From a virus: 46,237 bases of DNA. Each line of letters begins with the position of its first letter. Position 1 is the first letter of the stretch. The translations under genes and the position numbers were made by a program. The notes beneath the pieces are model-generated. The model was not told the DNA's origin. It saw nothing but the letters and a program-made list of their open reading frames with translations, and did no database searches. Location of the stretch: positions 1 to 46,237 of IMG/VR virus record IMGVR_UViG_3300008113_008697, one strand, 5' to 3'. Positions 15,954 through 23,447 of this stretch are shown here, in pieces.

Positions 15954-16507
15954 ATAATAATCAACCAAGTGGATTTAAAGATCTACTAAATAAAATGATG
16001 GCTAGACGCTGGTATATTACAGCGTTAGTATTGGGTGGCTTTATATTAATAATAGGGGGTATATTTGCTTCCATTACAGGTAATGTTGTTATTAGAGGTG
16101 AATGGAAAGAACTATTAATGTTATTATTAGGAGCCTTTATTGGTAGCTATGGTAAAATTATAGATTATTGGTTTAGTGATACTGATAAGGATAAAATGTT
16201 AGTTCAAAAAATGGATGAAGAAGATGGTGTTAGTATGGGTAGTGTAAATGATATAAAAGAATCCAATAAACCAGTAACACCACTTATCCCAGATGCCTTT
16301 GTAACAGCAGCAGCTCATGCTCATCAAATTAATTTAGCTGAAAATCAGCAAGAATTTGAACTAAGAAAAGATCAACAAGAACATGAGCAAGAAATGGAAA
16401 AATTAGAATTTGAATATCAAACTCATCGTCAATGCGAACATGTTTGGGTTGATAGTGATTATGATGGTGATTTAGAATGTGATAAGTGTGGTAAAATAAA
16501 AGATTAA
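15947..16507 (+). CDS. Two-TM membrane protein with coiled coil and zinc ribbon
   Basis: In this 186-aa protein hydrophobic helices lie at about 22-43 and 55-74 (WYITALVLGGFILIIGGIFA; LLMLLLGAFIGSYG). They are followed by a Glu/Gln-rich coiled coil (QEFELRKDQQEHEQEMEKLE) and a C-terminal CEHVWVDS...CDKCGK zinc-ribbon-like motif (Cys163, His165, Cys178, Cys181). The topology is holin-like, but the long cytoplasmic tail with a metal site is unusual for a holin. It lies next to a second small membrane protein. Confidence 0.7.
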   Translation: MVNNNQPSGFKDLLNKMMARRWYITALVLGGFILIIGGIFASITGNVVIRGEWKELLMLLLGAFIGSYGKIIDYWFSDTDKDKMLVQKMDEEDGVSMGSVNDIKESNKPVTPLIPDAFVTAAAHAHQINLAENQQEFELRKDQQEHEQEMEKLEFEYQTHRQCEHVWVDSDYDGDLECDKCGKIKD

Positions 16508-16525
16508 TAATTAAAAACTAAAAGT

Positions 16526-16765
16526 ATGAAATGGTTAAAATCGCTATTTGATGATAGCAACACAGTCAATGAAAAATCAGTAGTTGGATTTACAGCTTTC
16601 TTAATGATGGTAGTAACATTAATTGCTGATATTGCAACTGGTGTAATGGGTAAAACAATGCCTATTCACGAGTTTGTATTTGACGGCTTTATGGTGATTG
16701 TTTTAGGTGCATTCGGTATTGCATCTGTAGATAAGTTTATTAATAAGAGAAAAGGTAACGAATAA
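16526..16765 (+). CDS. Small two-TM protein, holin candidate
   Basis: The 79 aa have two hydrophobic segments (VVGFTAFLMMVVTLIADIAT and FVFDGFMVIVLGAFGIASVD) with a charged tail NKRKGNE. Similar small proteins with a VxGFxxFxxM start are often annotated as phage holins. The endolysin is only 2.5 kb downstream in the same orientation. No functional evidence is visible. Confidence 0.6.
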   Translation: MKWLKSLFDDSNTVNEKSVVGFTAFLMMVVTLIADIATGVMGKTMPIHEFVFDGFMVIVLGAFGIASVDKFINKRKGNE

Positions 16766-16772
16766 ATAATGT

Positions 16773-17492
16773 ATGAAAAATTTATTCATATTATTAAGTT
16801 GCTTTTTATTAAGCAACATAGTGACTGCTCAAACTATTGGCAGCACAAAAACCGAACAGTACAAAGCGTCTTTCGAAACCAAAGTTGATATATCTCAATT
16901 CTTAGACTATGACGGTCCAACTATCCCAATACAAATTCTCAAATGCGGTATTGGTGATGAAGTTTATGACCAATATCCTGAACTCAAAGAAAAGAAAGTG
17001 GGTTTGGGTGTGGCTAACATCACGTTGGAATATCTTGAAAATCTTAATCGATTTACATTTACAGAAGACAAAACTGAGATCAAAAACAGAATGGTTAAAC
17101 AGTTCCAAGCATCTCAAGCTGGCATTAGTCAAGATAAACTTGATGGTCGTGGTAAAATACGCCTTGCTCACTATTTTGTGGAAATTGAGGTATATGACTG
17201 GAGTGTAAGTGACGATGAAGAAGTAAATTTAAAAGACGGAGTTAAAAATACAATGGTAACTCGTTTAGGATTACAAGTACGCTTTACAAATGCTGAAACA
17301 GGAGAAATAATAGCAGCTTCAGGTTTAGGTGAAGCTAAAACAACTCGTGAATTAACTCTATTATCAGATGCAACTGTTGATCCTGTTAAATTTAATCAAT
17401 CAACTGTATCAATCGCTACTAAAAAAGCACTCGATATAGCTTGTGCTCGTATCTTAAAACGTATGGTTAGTAAAGGAGTATTTACTAAGTAA
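16773..17492 (+). CDS. CsgG-like outer-membrane secretion/assembly protein
   Basis: The 239 aa begin with signal peptide MKNLFILLSCFLLSNIVTAQ. The body follows CsgG/curli-secretion family order: NLNRFTFTEDKTEIKN (a helix after the nucleotide-binding-like strand), RLAHYFVEIEVYDWSVSDDE (AHYFVxGxV-like strand), then LQVRFTNAETGEIIAASGLG and a final conserved helix VSIATKKALDIACARILKRM. In curli systems CsgG forms the outer-membrane channel. The cysteine lipobox is absent, which differs from canonical CsgG. It is followed by a barrel-like Ser/Ala-rich protein. Pore formation is inferred. Confidence 0.75.
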   Translation: MKNLFILLSCFLLSNIVTAQTIGSTKTEQYKASFETKVDISQFLDYDGPTIPIQILKCGIGDEVYDQYPELKEKKVGLGVANITLEYLENLNRFTFTEDKTEIKNRMVKQFQASQAGISQDKLDGRGKIRLAHYFVEIEVYDWSVSDDEEVNLKDGVKNTMVTRLGLQVRFTNAETGEIIAASGLGEAKTTRELTLLSDATVDPVKFNQSTVSIATKKALDIACARILKRMVSKGVFTK

Positions 17493-18911
17493 TGAAATGG
17501 CTATTAGTATTATTAGTAACATTATTGTTAGCTACTAGTGCTAATAGCCAAACTTATACTCAAACCTTCACTGATAGATGTACTGGGGAAATTAGAGTTG
17601 CAACCACAACAATTATAAATGGTAATGCAACTGTATCATTCTATAACCAAGTCAAAACATTTACCCCTGTAGAAGTACAAAGTGGAGCTGTTCAAACGTG
17701 GCTACAAACAACATATGCCACTTACAATTCATTAGCATGTCCAACAAATACAGCCGTACAACAAGCAGTAACCAATACTGTAAGTCAAGCAGCAGCCCAA
17801 GCAGCATCAGCGGCCGCAAACGCAGCCTCATCCGCTGCTTCAAGTGCAGCAAGTTCTGCAGCGTCATCAGCAGCGTCAAGTGCAAGCTCAAGCGCTTCAT
17901 CAGCAGCGTCATCAGCAGCGTCAAGTGCAAGCTCAAGCGCTTCAACTCCTACTTCGAGTACCTCAACTTCACCACCATCATCATCTTCTTCATCATCATC
18001 CTCTTCCTCCCAATCGTCATCCTCTTCTGGATCTTCCTCTTCATCAGGATCAAGCTCGGAGAGCAAACCAGAAAGTTCAAGTTCAAGCAGCGAGCAAAAA
18101 TCAGAACAAAAATCAGAGCAGAAATCGGAACAAAAACAAGAAGAAAAAAAAGAGGAAAGTAAATCTGAGTCTAAAGAAGAAAAAAAAAGAGGAGAAGAAA
18201 GAAGAAAAAAAATCAGATAAAAAAGACGATAAAAAGAAAGATGAAAAAAAACAATTAAGATTAAATCCAATATTAATCAACTCAGATTTAACTACAGCAC
18301 AAACACCAAATGGTAAATTTGTACCTATTATTTCATTAGGTATGTCTCAATCCTCAGCTACAGGTGAATCAAGTTGGGGCGCTAACACTATGATATTTGC
18401 TGATTTAAAATCATTTGCTCTATCAGCTAATAAAAGTAATTTAGTACTTAAAAACGGACAATTAAAGGCTATTAAAGCATATTCACATACTTATGCTTGG
18501 ATGAATGGTATTCCAATGATATTTAGTGGTTATACTTATGTTAAACCCCATCCACAATATGGGACAATTGGATATAATTTATCATTAATTACTATTAAAT
18601 TAAAAAGTGAAAATAAAAGCTACTCATACCAATTAGCATCCTCGATAACTACATTTTGGACTAAACCATATAAAATCACTCCAAGATCAAATATATCACC
18701 AGGTGTATTTTTAATGGCTTCTCCTTATTCATATAATAATAAAAATGGTAGCACCTGGAGTTATAATATAGGTGGGTTAGTAGGAGCAGGGTATAATTAT
18801 CAGATATCAAAACGATTCGCATTTGCAATTGATTATAAATTAAATGCATCAACTGCTAAGGGAGCTCCATTATTAAATTTTGTAATGATTGGAGCAAAAT
18901 CTATGTTTTAA
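17492..18911 (+). CDS. Ser/Ala-rich exported protein with barrel-like C-terminus, read across a frameshift
   Basis: The first frame runs 17492-18220. It has a signal peptide (MKWLLVLLVTLLLATSANSQ), a short ordered domain ending SLACPTN, then Ala/Ser repeats, a Ser-rich run and a KSEQKSEQ-type charged tract. After the A9 run at 18180-18188 the original frame stops at 18218-18220. The +1 frame instead continues through Lys/Glu/Asp repeats into about 220 ordered residues rich in aromatic alternating strands, ending IGAKSMF. A terminal Phe is the classical outer-membrane barrel signal. The most economical reading is one gene with a one-base shift at A9 (sequencing error, transcript slippage or programmed shift). 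It overlaps the CsgG-like stop (TAATG). Confidence 0.7.
17858..17944 (+). repeat. 42-bp tandem repeat in Ser/Ala tract
   Basis: Two identical 42-bp copies (17858-17899 and 17903-17944), starting gcagcgtcatcag, are separated by tca. They encode Ala/Ser repeats and are locally GC-rich. Recent expansion by replication slippage is likely. Confidence 0.85.
18180..18188 (+). other. A9 slippery run at frame change
   Basis: Nine A residues between GAAG and GAGG lie where the first frame (GAA AAA AAA AGA) and the +1 frame (AAA AAA AAA GAG) are both open. An A8 run would fuse the two frames. Confidence 0.7.
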
Positions 18912-18921
18912 ACTTGGTTTG

Positions 18922-18945
18922 GTCAAAATGTTATCTTATATTTAA
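18922..18945 (+). promoter_or_regulatory. Middle-type promoter: GTC-N12-TATATTTAA
   Basis: GGTCAAAATGTTATCT then TATATTTAA, 20 nt before the lipoprotein ATG. It is one of the best matches to the bipartite motif. Confidence 0.6.
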
Positions 18946-18965
18946 GTAAATAAATAAATAAAAAT

Positions 18966-19154
18966 ATGAAAAAAGTAATTTTTACATTTGCACTAGGTTT
19001 AGTTCTAGCGTCTTGTGGATCAAACAACACAACTGTAATCAATACATCTGATTCTACAGTTATTGATAGTACTGCTGTTGCTGATTCAGCTGTTACTGCT
19101 GTTGATTCAAGTGTAGCTGAAATTAAGGCTGCTGGAGACTCTGTAGCAAAGTAA
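18966..19154 (+). CDS. Small lipoprotein, 62 aa
   Basis: Signal MKKVIFTFALGLVLASCGSN has lipobox LASC. The mature part of about 45 residues is Ser/Thr/Val/Asp repetitive (VIDSTAVADSAVTAVDSSV). It is monocistronic between a promoter and a strong terminator, immediately upstream of the endolysin. Size and location would fit an outer-membrane spanin-like lysis protein, but its sequence has no diagnostic feature. Confidence 0.75.
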   Translation: MKKVIFTFALGLVLASCGSNNTTVINTSDSTVIDSTAVADSAVTAVDSSVAEIKAAGDSVAK

Positions 19155-19185
19155 GTCTAGCAATATTTATTGCTGTAAAAAATTC

Positions 19186-19219
19186 AAGGTTGTATATGTA
19201 AAGGTATACAACCTTTTTT
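19186..19219 (+). terminator. Rho-independent terminator
   Basis: An 11-bp stem AAGGTTGTATA/TATACAACCTT has an 8-nt loop, with Ts running on to 19219. The stem sequence is nearly the same as in the post-tmRNA terminator, so the phage reuses this hairpin. Confidence 0.88.
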
Positions 19220-19246
19220 ATACATGTTAATAAATAAAATCTAAAT

Positions 19247-19840
19247 ATGGACTTAAACAAATTAAAAGGACACATCCCAGATGGTGTAATTGCACAAATT
19301 CCTGATGTAATGAAAACATTCGGAATTGACACAGCAGTTGAATTATCTCATTTTTTATCTCAATGTGGTCATGAATCTGCTGGTTTTAAAGTTGTAAATG
19401 AAAACCTAAATTACAGTGCTAAGGGTTTATTAGGTATATTTAAAAAATACTTCCCAACCCAAGCATTAGCCGAGTCATATCAACGCAAACCAGAAAAGAT
19501 TGCAAATAAAGTATATGCATCTAGAATGGGTAATGGTGATGAGGCATCAGGTGAGGGTTTTAAATATCGTGGACGTGGTTATATTCAATTAACAGGTAAA
19601 TCAAATTATACTGCTTTTGGTAAAGCAATTGGTGTTGATATAGCTGCTAATCCTGATTTAGTAGCGACTAAATATCCTTTACTATCTGCTGCTTGGTTCT
19701 TTTCTAAAAATTGTTTACCTAAATGTAAAGATGCTTCTGACGCTACTGTAACAGCTGTTACTAAATGTGTTAATGGTGGTACAATTGGTTTACCGGACCG
19801 CCTTAAGCATTTTAAAGAATATTATAATTTACTTAAGTAA
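19247..19840 (+). CDS. GH19-family endolysin (chitinase-like muramidase)
   Basis: The 197-aa single-domain GH19 protein has SHFLSQCGHESAGFKVV (Glu43 as likely acid catalyst), NLNYSAKGLL, EGFKYRGRGYIQLTGKSNY and AAWFFSKNCLPKCKD, all standard for phage GH19 endolysins. The length is typical for a complete catalytic domain, with no cell-wall-binding module and no signal peptide, so it would need a holin. It would cleave peptidoglycan at lysis. It follows a terminator and is transcribed from its own start region. Confidence 0.93.
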   Translation: MDLNKLKGHIPDGVIAQIPDVMKTFGIDTAVELSHFLSQCGHESAGFKVVNENLNYSAKGLLGIFKKYFPTQALAESYQRKPEKIANKVYASRMGNGDEASGEGFKYRGRGYIQLTGKSNYTAFGKAIGVDIAANPDLVATKYPLLSAAWFFSKNCLPKCKDASDATVTAVTKCVNGGTIGLPDRLKHFKEYYNLLK

Positions 19841-19847
19841 TTTGGTT

Positions 19848-19873
19848 ATCAAAATAATAAGTTTTATATTTAA
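19848..19873 (+). promoter_or_regulatory. Middle-type promoter variant: ATC-N14-TATATTTAA
   Basis: TTATCAAAATAATAAG precedes TATATTTAA, whose end touches ATG 19873; this favours the second ATG at 19879 as start of the next gene. Weak match. Confidence 0.3.
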
Positions 19874-19878
19874 TGGTT

Positions 19879-20241
19879 ATGTGGAGAATAAAAAAATTTT
19901 TTAAAGGCATTAATAATTTAATAAGGTGGTTCCCAATTATCTGGAAAGATAGAGATTGGGACCACTATTATATTTTTGAGATACTCAAATATAAACTCAT
20001 ATTCATGTCTAATCATATTCGCAAAAATGGCAATCATGTTTCAGCTGAGTATGATGCTAATAAAATGATGTTGTGTGTTAGATTAATTGATAAGATTCAA
20101 AATGAAAAGTATATGGAAGATCTTATCAACAAAGAAAAATTAACAATGGAAGATCTGAATAAAGGAATAGCTAAACAGAATAAAGCAAGAAAATTATTAT
20201 TTAAATCATTAGAACAAAATATAGAAAGATGGTGGGATTAA
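19879..20241 (+). CDS. Hypothetical protein, about 120 aa
   Basis: It starts at ATG 19879 (19873 is also in frame, but overlaps a promoter-like box). The N-terminal part is Trp/aromatic-rich and basic (MWRIKKFFKGINNLIRWFPI), the rest helical and charged. The family pattern is not recognised; the size and KLLFKSLEQNIERWWD tail are seen in small phage proteins encoded near thymidylate synthase. It overlaps the next gene by 13 bp. Confidence 0.65.
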   Translation: MWRIKKFFKGINNLIRWFPIIWKDRDWDHYYIFEILKYKLIFMSNHIRKNGNHVSAEYDANKMMLCVRLIDKIQNEKYMEDLINKEKLTMEDLNKGIAKQNKARKLLFKSLEQNIERWWD

Positions 20242-20387
20242 TTTTACTTATGATAGCAATAACAGCTACAATTTCCTGGTTATGGGCGGGAGGTATTACT
20301 TATATGCATAAACATCATAAAGATTATAAAGGTGAAGATTTCCTAAATTGGAAAACAGACAAAGAAGATGAAGAACAAGTACTTTGA
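20229..20387 (+). CDS. Small single-TM protein, 52 aa
   Basis: ATG 20229 gives MVGLILLMIAITATISWLWA, a hydrophobic helix, then a His/Lys/Glu-rich tail (HKHHKDYKGED). It overlaps genes on both sides, a gapless arrangement supporting translation. A shorter start at 20250 is possible. Function unknown. Confidence 0.55.
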   Translation: MVGLILLMIAITATISWLWAGGITYMHKHHKDYKGEDFLNWKTDKEDEEQVL

Positions 20388-20541
20388 TCCTCGAATTAGT
20401 AGAATAATCCAATTAGAATTAATCATTACAGAAGCATTATCTAAAGGTCATAAAGCTAAAGATGATGATGAATTTGAGGAGTATAGAAAGGAATTAAAGC
20501 AATTAAGAAAAGAATTAGATATAAAACGCCAAGCCCAATGA
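20368..20541 (+). CDS. Small coiled-coil protein, 57 aa
   Basis: It runs from ATG 20368 to TGA 20539-20541 and overlaps the thyA start (ATGA). The sequence is helical with ELIITEALSKGHKAKDDDEF and EEYRKELKQLRKELDIKRQ. The tight stop/start coupling on both sides argues it is real. Function unknown. Confidence 0.6.
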   Translation: MKNKYFDPRISRIIQLELIITEALSKGHKAKDDDEFEEYRKELKQLRKELDIKRQAQ

Positions 20542-21539
20542 ATAATATAGATCGCCAATATAAAGAATTACTACTTCAGATTATACATTTTGGAGTAGAA
20601 AAGAAAGATCGTACAGGAACAGGAACTAAATCAATCTTCGGTTGGCAAATCAGACATAATATGAAGGAAGGATTTCCATTGCTCACAACAAAGAAGATGG
20701 CTTGGAAATCAATTGTAACAGAATTGTTATGGTTCTTAAGAGGTGATACTAATATTAAATTTTTACATGACAATAATTGCCATATATGGGATGGTGATTA
20801 TGCTAAATCAGGTAGAACAGATGGTGAATTAGGACCAATATATGGTAAGCAATGGAGAAAATGGAAAACAGACAAAACATGGAAGGAACATACAGATTTG
20901 GGACCAGGATATTTAATTACGACTGAACATCCTATCTATATAGATCAAATCCAAAACCTAATCAACGAACTCAAAACAAACCCCGATAGTAGAAGATTAA
21001 TGGTTAGTGCTTGGAATGTAGGTGAATTAGATCAAATGGTATTACCACCTTGTCATTATGGATTTCAAGTTTATACAAGAGAGCTAACAACCAAAGAAAG
21101 ACTAGCCTACTATCCAGCAAACAATGCTGCACCGACTAGAGCAATCTCTTTAATGTGGAATCAACGCTCAGTAGATACATTTTTAGGATTACCATTCAAT
21201 ATTGCTTCATACGCTTTATTACTTGAAATAATAGCTAAAACAGTAAATATGGTACCTGATGAATTGATTGGTAACTTAGGTGATGTTCATTTATATAATA
21301 ATCATTTAGAACAAGCAGCCGAGCAATGTTCAAGACATCCTTATGAATTACCTAAATTAAATATTAATACTGAATTTTGGCCTACTGAAGGTGGTTCATG
21401 TGGAGAAGGACCCTTAGATGCTACTGCAATATTTGAATCATTTAAGAATGATCGTTTTTGTAAATGCCTATTAGAAGATGATATACAATTAGAAAACTAC
21501 CAGTCACATCCATCTATTAAGGCACCACTTTCAAACTAA
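20538..21539 (+). CDS. thyA: Thymidylate synthase (ThyA type)
   Basis: The 333 aa have DRTGTGTKSIFG (phosphate-binding Arg25), WELLWFLRG-like ELLWFLRGDTN, catalytic loop LPPCHYGFQ (Cys172), NQRSVDTFLGLPFNIASYALL and GDVHLYNNH. It makes dTMP from dUMP with methylene-tetrahydrofolate. It is longer than the 264-aa E. coli enzyme because of insertions around 108-135 (KWKTDKTWKEHTD and neighbours) and 183-195, seen in some other lineages. Codon use resembles its neighbours. T4-like phages often encode thymidylate synthase to support genome synthesis. Confidence 0.96.
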   Translation: MNNIDRQYKELLLQIIHFGVEKKDRTGTGTKSIFGWQIRHNMKEGFPLLTTKKMAWKSIVTELLWFLRGDTNIKFLHDNNCHIWDGDYAKSGRTDGELGPIYGKQWRKWKTDKTWKEHTDLGPGYLITTEHPIYIDQIQNLINELKTNPDSRRLMVSAWNVGELDQMVLPPCHYGFQVYTRELTTKERLAYYPANNAAPTRAISLMWNQRSVDTFLGLPFNIASYALLLEIIAKTVNMVPDELIGNLGDVHLYNNHLEQAAEQCSRHPYELPKLNINTEFWPTEGGSCGEGPLDATAIFESFKNDRFCKCLLEDDIQLENYQSHPSIKAPLSN

Positions 21540-21540
21540 A

Positions 21541-21550
21541 TATATTTATA
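21541..21550 (+). promoter_or_regulatory. Late-type motif TATATTTATA close to start
   Basis: TATATTTATA ends 3 nt before ATG 21554. If it is a promoter the mRNA would start at or inside the gene; it may instead be a translation-initiation context. Confidence 0.25.
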
Positions 21551-21553
21551 AAC

Positions 21554-21778
21554 ATGATACGTACAGTCTTCGTAAAAGGAAAAGAATATCATGTTATAAC
21601 AACATCCATTGAAGCAAATGGTATTGTAGCTCCTGTACAAATTCATGTTAACGTTAGTGGTTTAGAGTATTCTGAGAAGTTATTAATTCAAAAACATGCT
21701 AATTTGTTGATGAATAAGGTATTTAAAATGCCTAAACCAAAACAACAACCAAAAAAAGCATGGTATAAATTTTGGTAG
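21554..21778 (+). CDS. Hypothetical protein with Trp-rich C-terminus
   Basis: The 74 aa are mostly beta strands (TVFVKGKEYHVITTS, VAPVQIHVNVSGLEY) and then a helix. The end is KKAWYKFW, an aromatic tail shared in form with the 26171 gene (KKRWWQFWKSK). Such tails are sometimes docking peptides; function unknown. Confidence 0.65.
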   Translation: MIRTVFVKGKEYHVITTSIEANGIVAPVQIHVNVSGLEYSEKLLIQKHANLLMNKVFKMPKPKQQPKKAWYKFW

Positions 21779-21801
21779 GCATAAAATAATAACTTAAATT
21801 T

Positions 21802-22068
21802 ATGACAGTTAAGGAATTAATTGAACAACTACAAGCGTTAGATCCTGAATCTAGAGTATTTGTTCGTGGATATGAAGCAGGTTATGATGATATTAATATG
21901 GTTAAACCAAATAAAATGGTTTTGAATGTTAATAATGTTTGGTATTATGGTAAACATGATACATTAGAAAGAGAACATAAACGAGATAAGATATTAAATA
22001 AAGATACAACCCGAGAATCAATTGACGGGGTAATAATAGGTTATGATGAAGACACTAATATTAGGTGA
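21802..22068 (+). CDS. Conserved small phage protein (TVKELIEQL family)
   Basis: The 88 aa open MTVKELIEQLQALDPESRVFVRGYEAGYDDI. The same opening recurs in the protein at 33407, so this is a paralogue pair. This short helix-strand fold is frequent in Bacteroidota phages and has no known function. It overlaps the metallophosphoesterase gene by 26 bp. Confidence 0.7.
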   Translation: MTVKELIEQLQALDPESRVFVRGYEAGYDDINMVKPNKMVLNVNNVWYYGKHDTLEREHKRDKILNKDTTRESIDGVIIGYDEDTNIR

Positions 22069-22783
22069 TACACACGGTCGCTCTAACTGGAAATTAGCAA
22101 TATATCAAGAACAACCTGACAGAATTATTTTTATAGGTGATTACTTTGACTCATTTGAAATATCAGGTATAGAACAAATTGATAATTTCAAACAAATTAT
22201 TCAGTATAAAAACGATAACCCACAAGTTGAAGTTGTATTATTAATTGGTAATCATGATCATCATTATTTTCCTGAAGTTGGTTATACTGGAACTAGTGGT
22301 TATCAAGCAGGAGTTGGTCATTCAATTACTCAAGTCATAGATGAAAATAGGCATCATCTACAAATGGCTTATGGTTTTGGTGAATATCTATTTACTCATG
22401 CTGGTGTAAGTCCCGTTTGGATGGATAAAGTATTTGGGCCTGATGGTTGGAGTAAAGACACTGTTGTAGTTGATTTAAATGAATTGTTTAGATATAAACC
22501 TAAAATATTTGAGTTTACTGGATTAGAACCAACAGGAGATAATGCAATTCAAACTCCTATATGGATTAGACCTAGATCATTAATGTATGCTAACAAGAAA
22601 CATGAGAAAGGATTAAAAAATGATTATATCCAAATTGTAGGCCATACTGTAATGAAAAAACTTAATCTAGAAGGATCAGATAAAAACACAGGTGGCAGAT
22701 ACTATTTTATTGACACAATGGAAACATCAGGAGAATATTTGGTTATTCAAAATAATAATCTTACCGTTAACTCAGTAAAATAA
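22043..22783 (+). CDS. Calcineurin-like metallophosphoesterase
   Basis: All five signature blocks are present in these 246 aa: GDTHG (8-12), GDYFDS (32-37), GNHDHH (69-74), FTHAGVSP and VGHTVMKK. These bind two metal ions and a phosphoester. Family members include phage serine/threonine phosphatases (lambda type), nucleotidases and dinucleotide hydrolases; the substrate cannot be read here. Two in-frame ATGs exist (22043, 22046). The start lies within the upstream gene, suggesting coupled translation. Confidence 0.9.
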   Translation: MMKTLILGDTHGRSNWKLAIYQEQPDRIIFIGDYFDSFEISGIEQIDNFKQIIQYKNDNPQVEVVLLIGNHDHHYFPEVGYTGTSGYQAGVGHSITQVIDENRHHLQMAYGFGEYLFTHAGVSPVWMDKVFGPDGWSKDTVVVDLNELFRYKPKIFEFTGLEPTGDNAIQTPIWIRPRSLMYANKKHEKGLKNDYIQIVGHTVMKKLNLEGSDKNTGGRYYFIDTMETSGEYLVIQNNNLTVNSVK

Positions 22784-22788
22784 AAGTT

Positions 22789-23022
22789 ATGAAAGCAACA
22801 TTAAAATTTAACTTACCCGATGATGATCAGGAATTTGTATTAGCAACTAATGCATCTAATTTTTGGAGTGTTCTTTGGGAATTAGATCAAGATTTAAGAG
22901 CAAAAACCAAATATGCTTCCGATGATCTTCCTCAAGACAAATATGATGCATACCAAGAAGTTAGAGATAAACTTTATGAACTAATGTCGGAAAGTAATAT
23001 TAGTTTTGATATGGTCAGATAA
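22789..23022 (+). CDS. Conserved small phage protein, 77 aa
   Basis: KATLKFNLPDDDQEFVLATN, then SVLWELDQDLRAKTKY, matches a pattern common in small proteins of many tailed phages: a beta strand, then an acidic segment and a helix. Function unknown. It is six bases after the phosphoesterase gene. Confidence 0.75.
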   Translation: MKATLKFNLPDDDQEFVLATNASNFWSVLWELDQDLRAKTKYASDDLPQDKYDAYQEVRDKLYELMSESNISFDMVR

Positions 23023-23029
23023 ATGGTTG

Positions 23030-23239
23030 ATGAAGAAAAAAAGAGCACAACAAACTAAACGTGAGTGGTTTATTGTTATGAACTCACAATTAGAATACTT
23101 TAGTGGAATGATGTACGGTGGTGAACTAGTATGGTGTAATGACTATAACGAAGCTAAACCATTAGATGATGAACGTAAATTTAAAATGTTACAATCTCTT
23201 TGCTATGGCGAAGAATTAGTCTTAGATTATATTTCATGA
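23030..23239 (+). CDS. Hypothetical protein, 69 aa
   Basis: ATG 23030 is chosen because earlier in-frame codons overlap the previous gene. The start is strongly basic (MKKKRAQQTKREWF), followed by a compact aromatic-rich domain (YFSGMMYGGELVWCND). Its TGA overlaps the next ATG (ATGA). Function unknown. Confidence 0.65.
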   Translation: MKKKRAQQTKREWFIVMNSQLEYFSGMMYGGELVWCNDYNEAKPLDDERKFKMLQSLCYGEELVLDYIS

Positions 23240-23442
23240 GAACAGAAGAAGAACGTTTAGCGCATTATAGAGAATTATTTCTTGAAAAAGTAAAAAAATG
23301 GAAATGGGATGACTATGAGGAGTGTGTCTACAAAAAACGTGGTCGTAAAGCAAAACAAACTGAACGTATTGAATCTAAACCACGTACAGCAGGTGAACGT
23401 AAAGTAGCACTTAAACAATCTAAATATAATTGGATAAAATAA
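23236..23442 (+). CDS. Basic hypothetical protein, C-terminus altered by insertion
   Basis: The 68 aa start at ATG 23236. A helical acidic N-terminus is followed by a basic KKRGRKAKQTERIE tract (AT-hook-like) and the end KQSKYNWIK. The bases coding for the last residues (cactta...ttgg) recur as 24010-24035. In the repeat copy the reading would be KYNWL and stop, the TGA overlapping the next ATG. The present end therefore looks like a product of the gene insertion next to it. Confidence 0.65.
   Translation: MRTEEERLAHYRELFLEKVKKWKWDDYEECVYKKRGRKAKQTERIESKPRTAGERKVALKQSKYNWIK
23408..23433 (+). repeat. 26-bp direct repeat, left copy
   Basis: cacttaaacaatctaaatat plus aattgg, identical to the right copy at 24010-24035. 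Together they bracket the FkbM methyltransferase gene. The left copy is coding (end of the 23236 gene). Confidence 0.9.
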
Positions 23443-23447
23443 ATAGT

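Noticed and set aside
16773-17492. Complete curli operon
   Set aside because: Only the CsgG-like protein is recognisable; no CsgA/B repeats or CsgE/F were found.
17858-17944. CRISPR or regulatory repeats in the Ser/Ala tract
   Set aside because: Repeats are in frame, of 45-bp period, and encode Ala/Ser; protein-coding expansion explains them.
17785-18270. Long opposite-strand reading frame in the Ser/Ala tract
   Set aside because: It is acidic low-complexity translation of a repetitive sequence with no start context; the + strand gene has a signal peptide.
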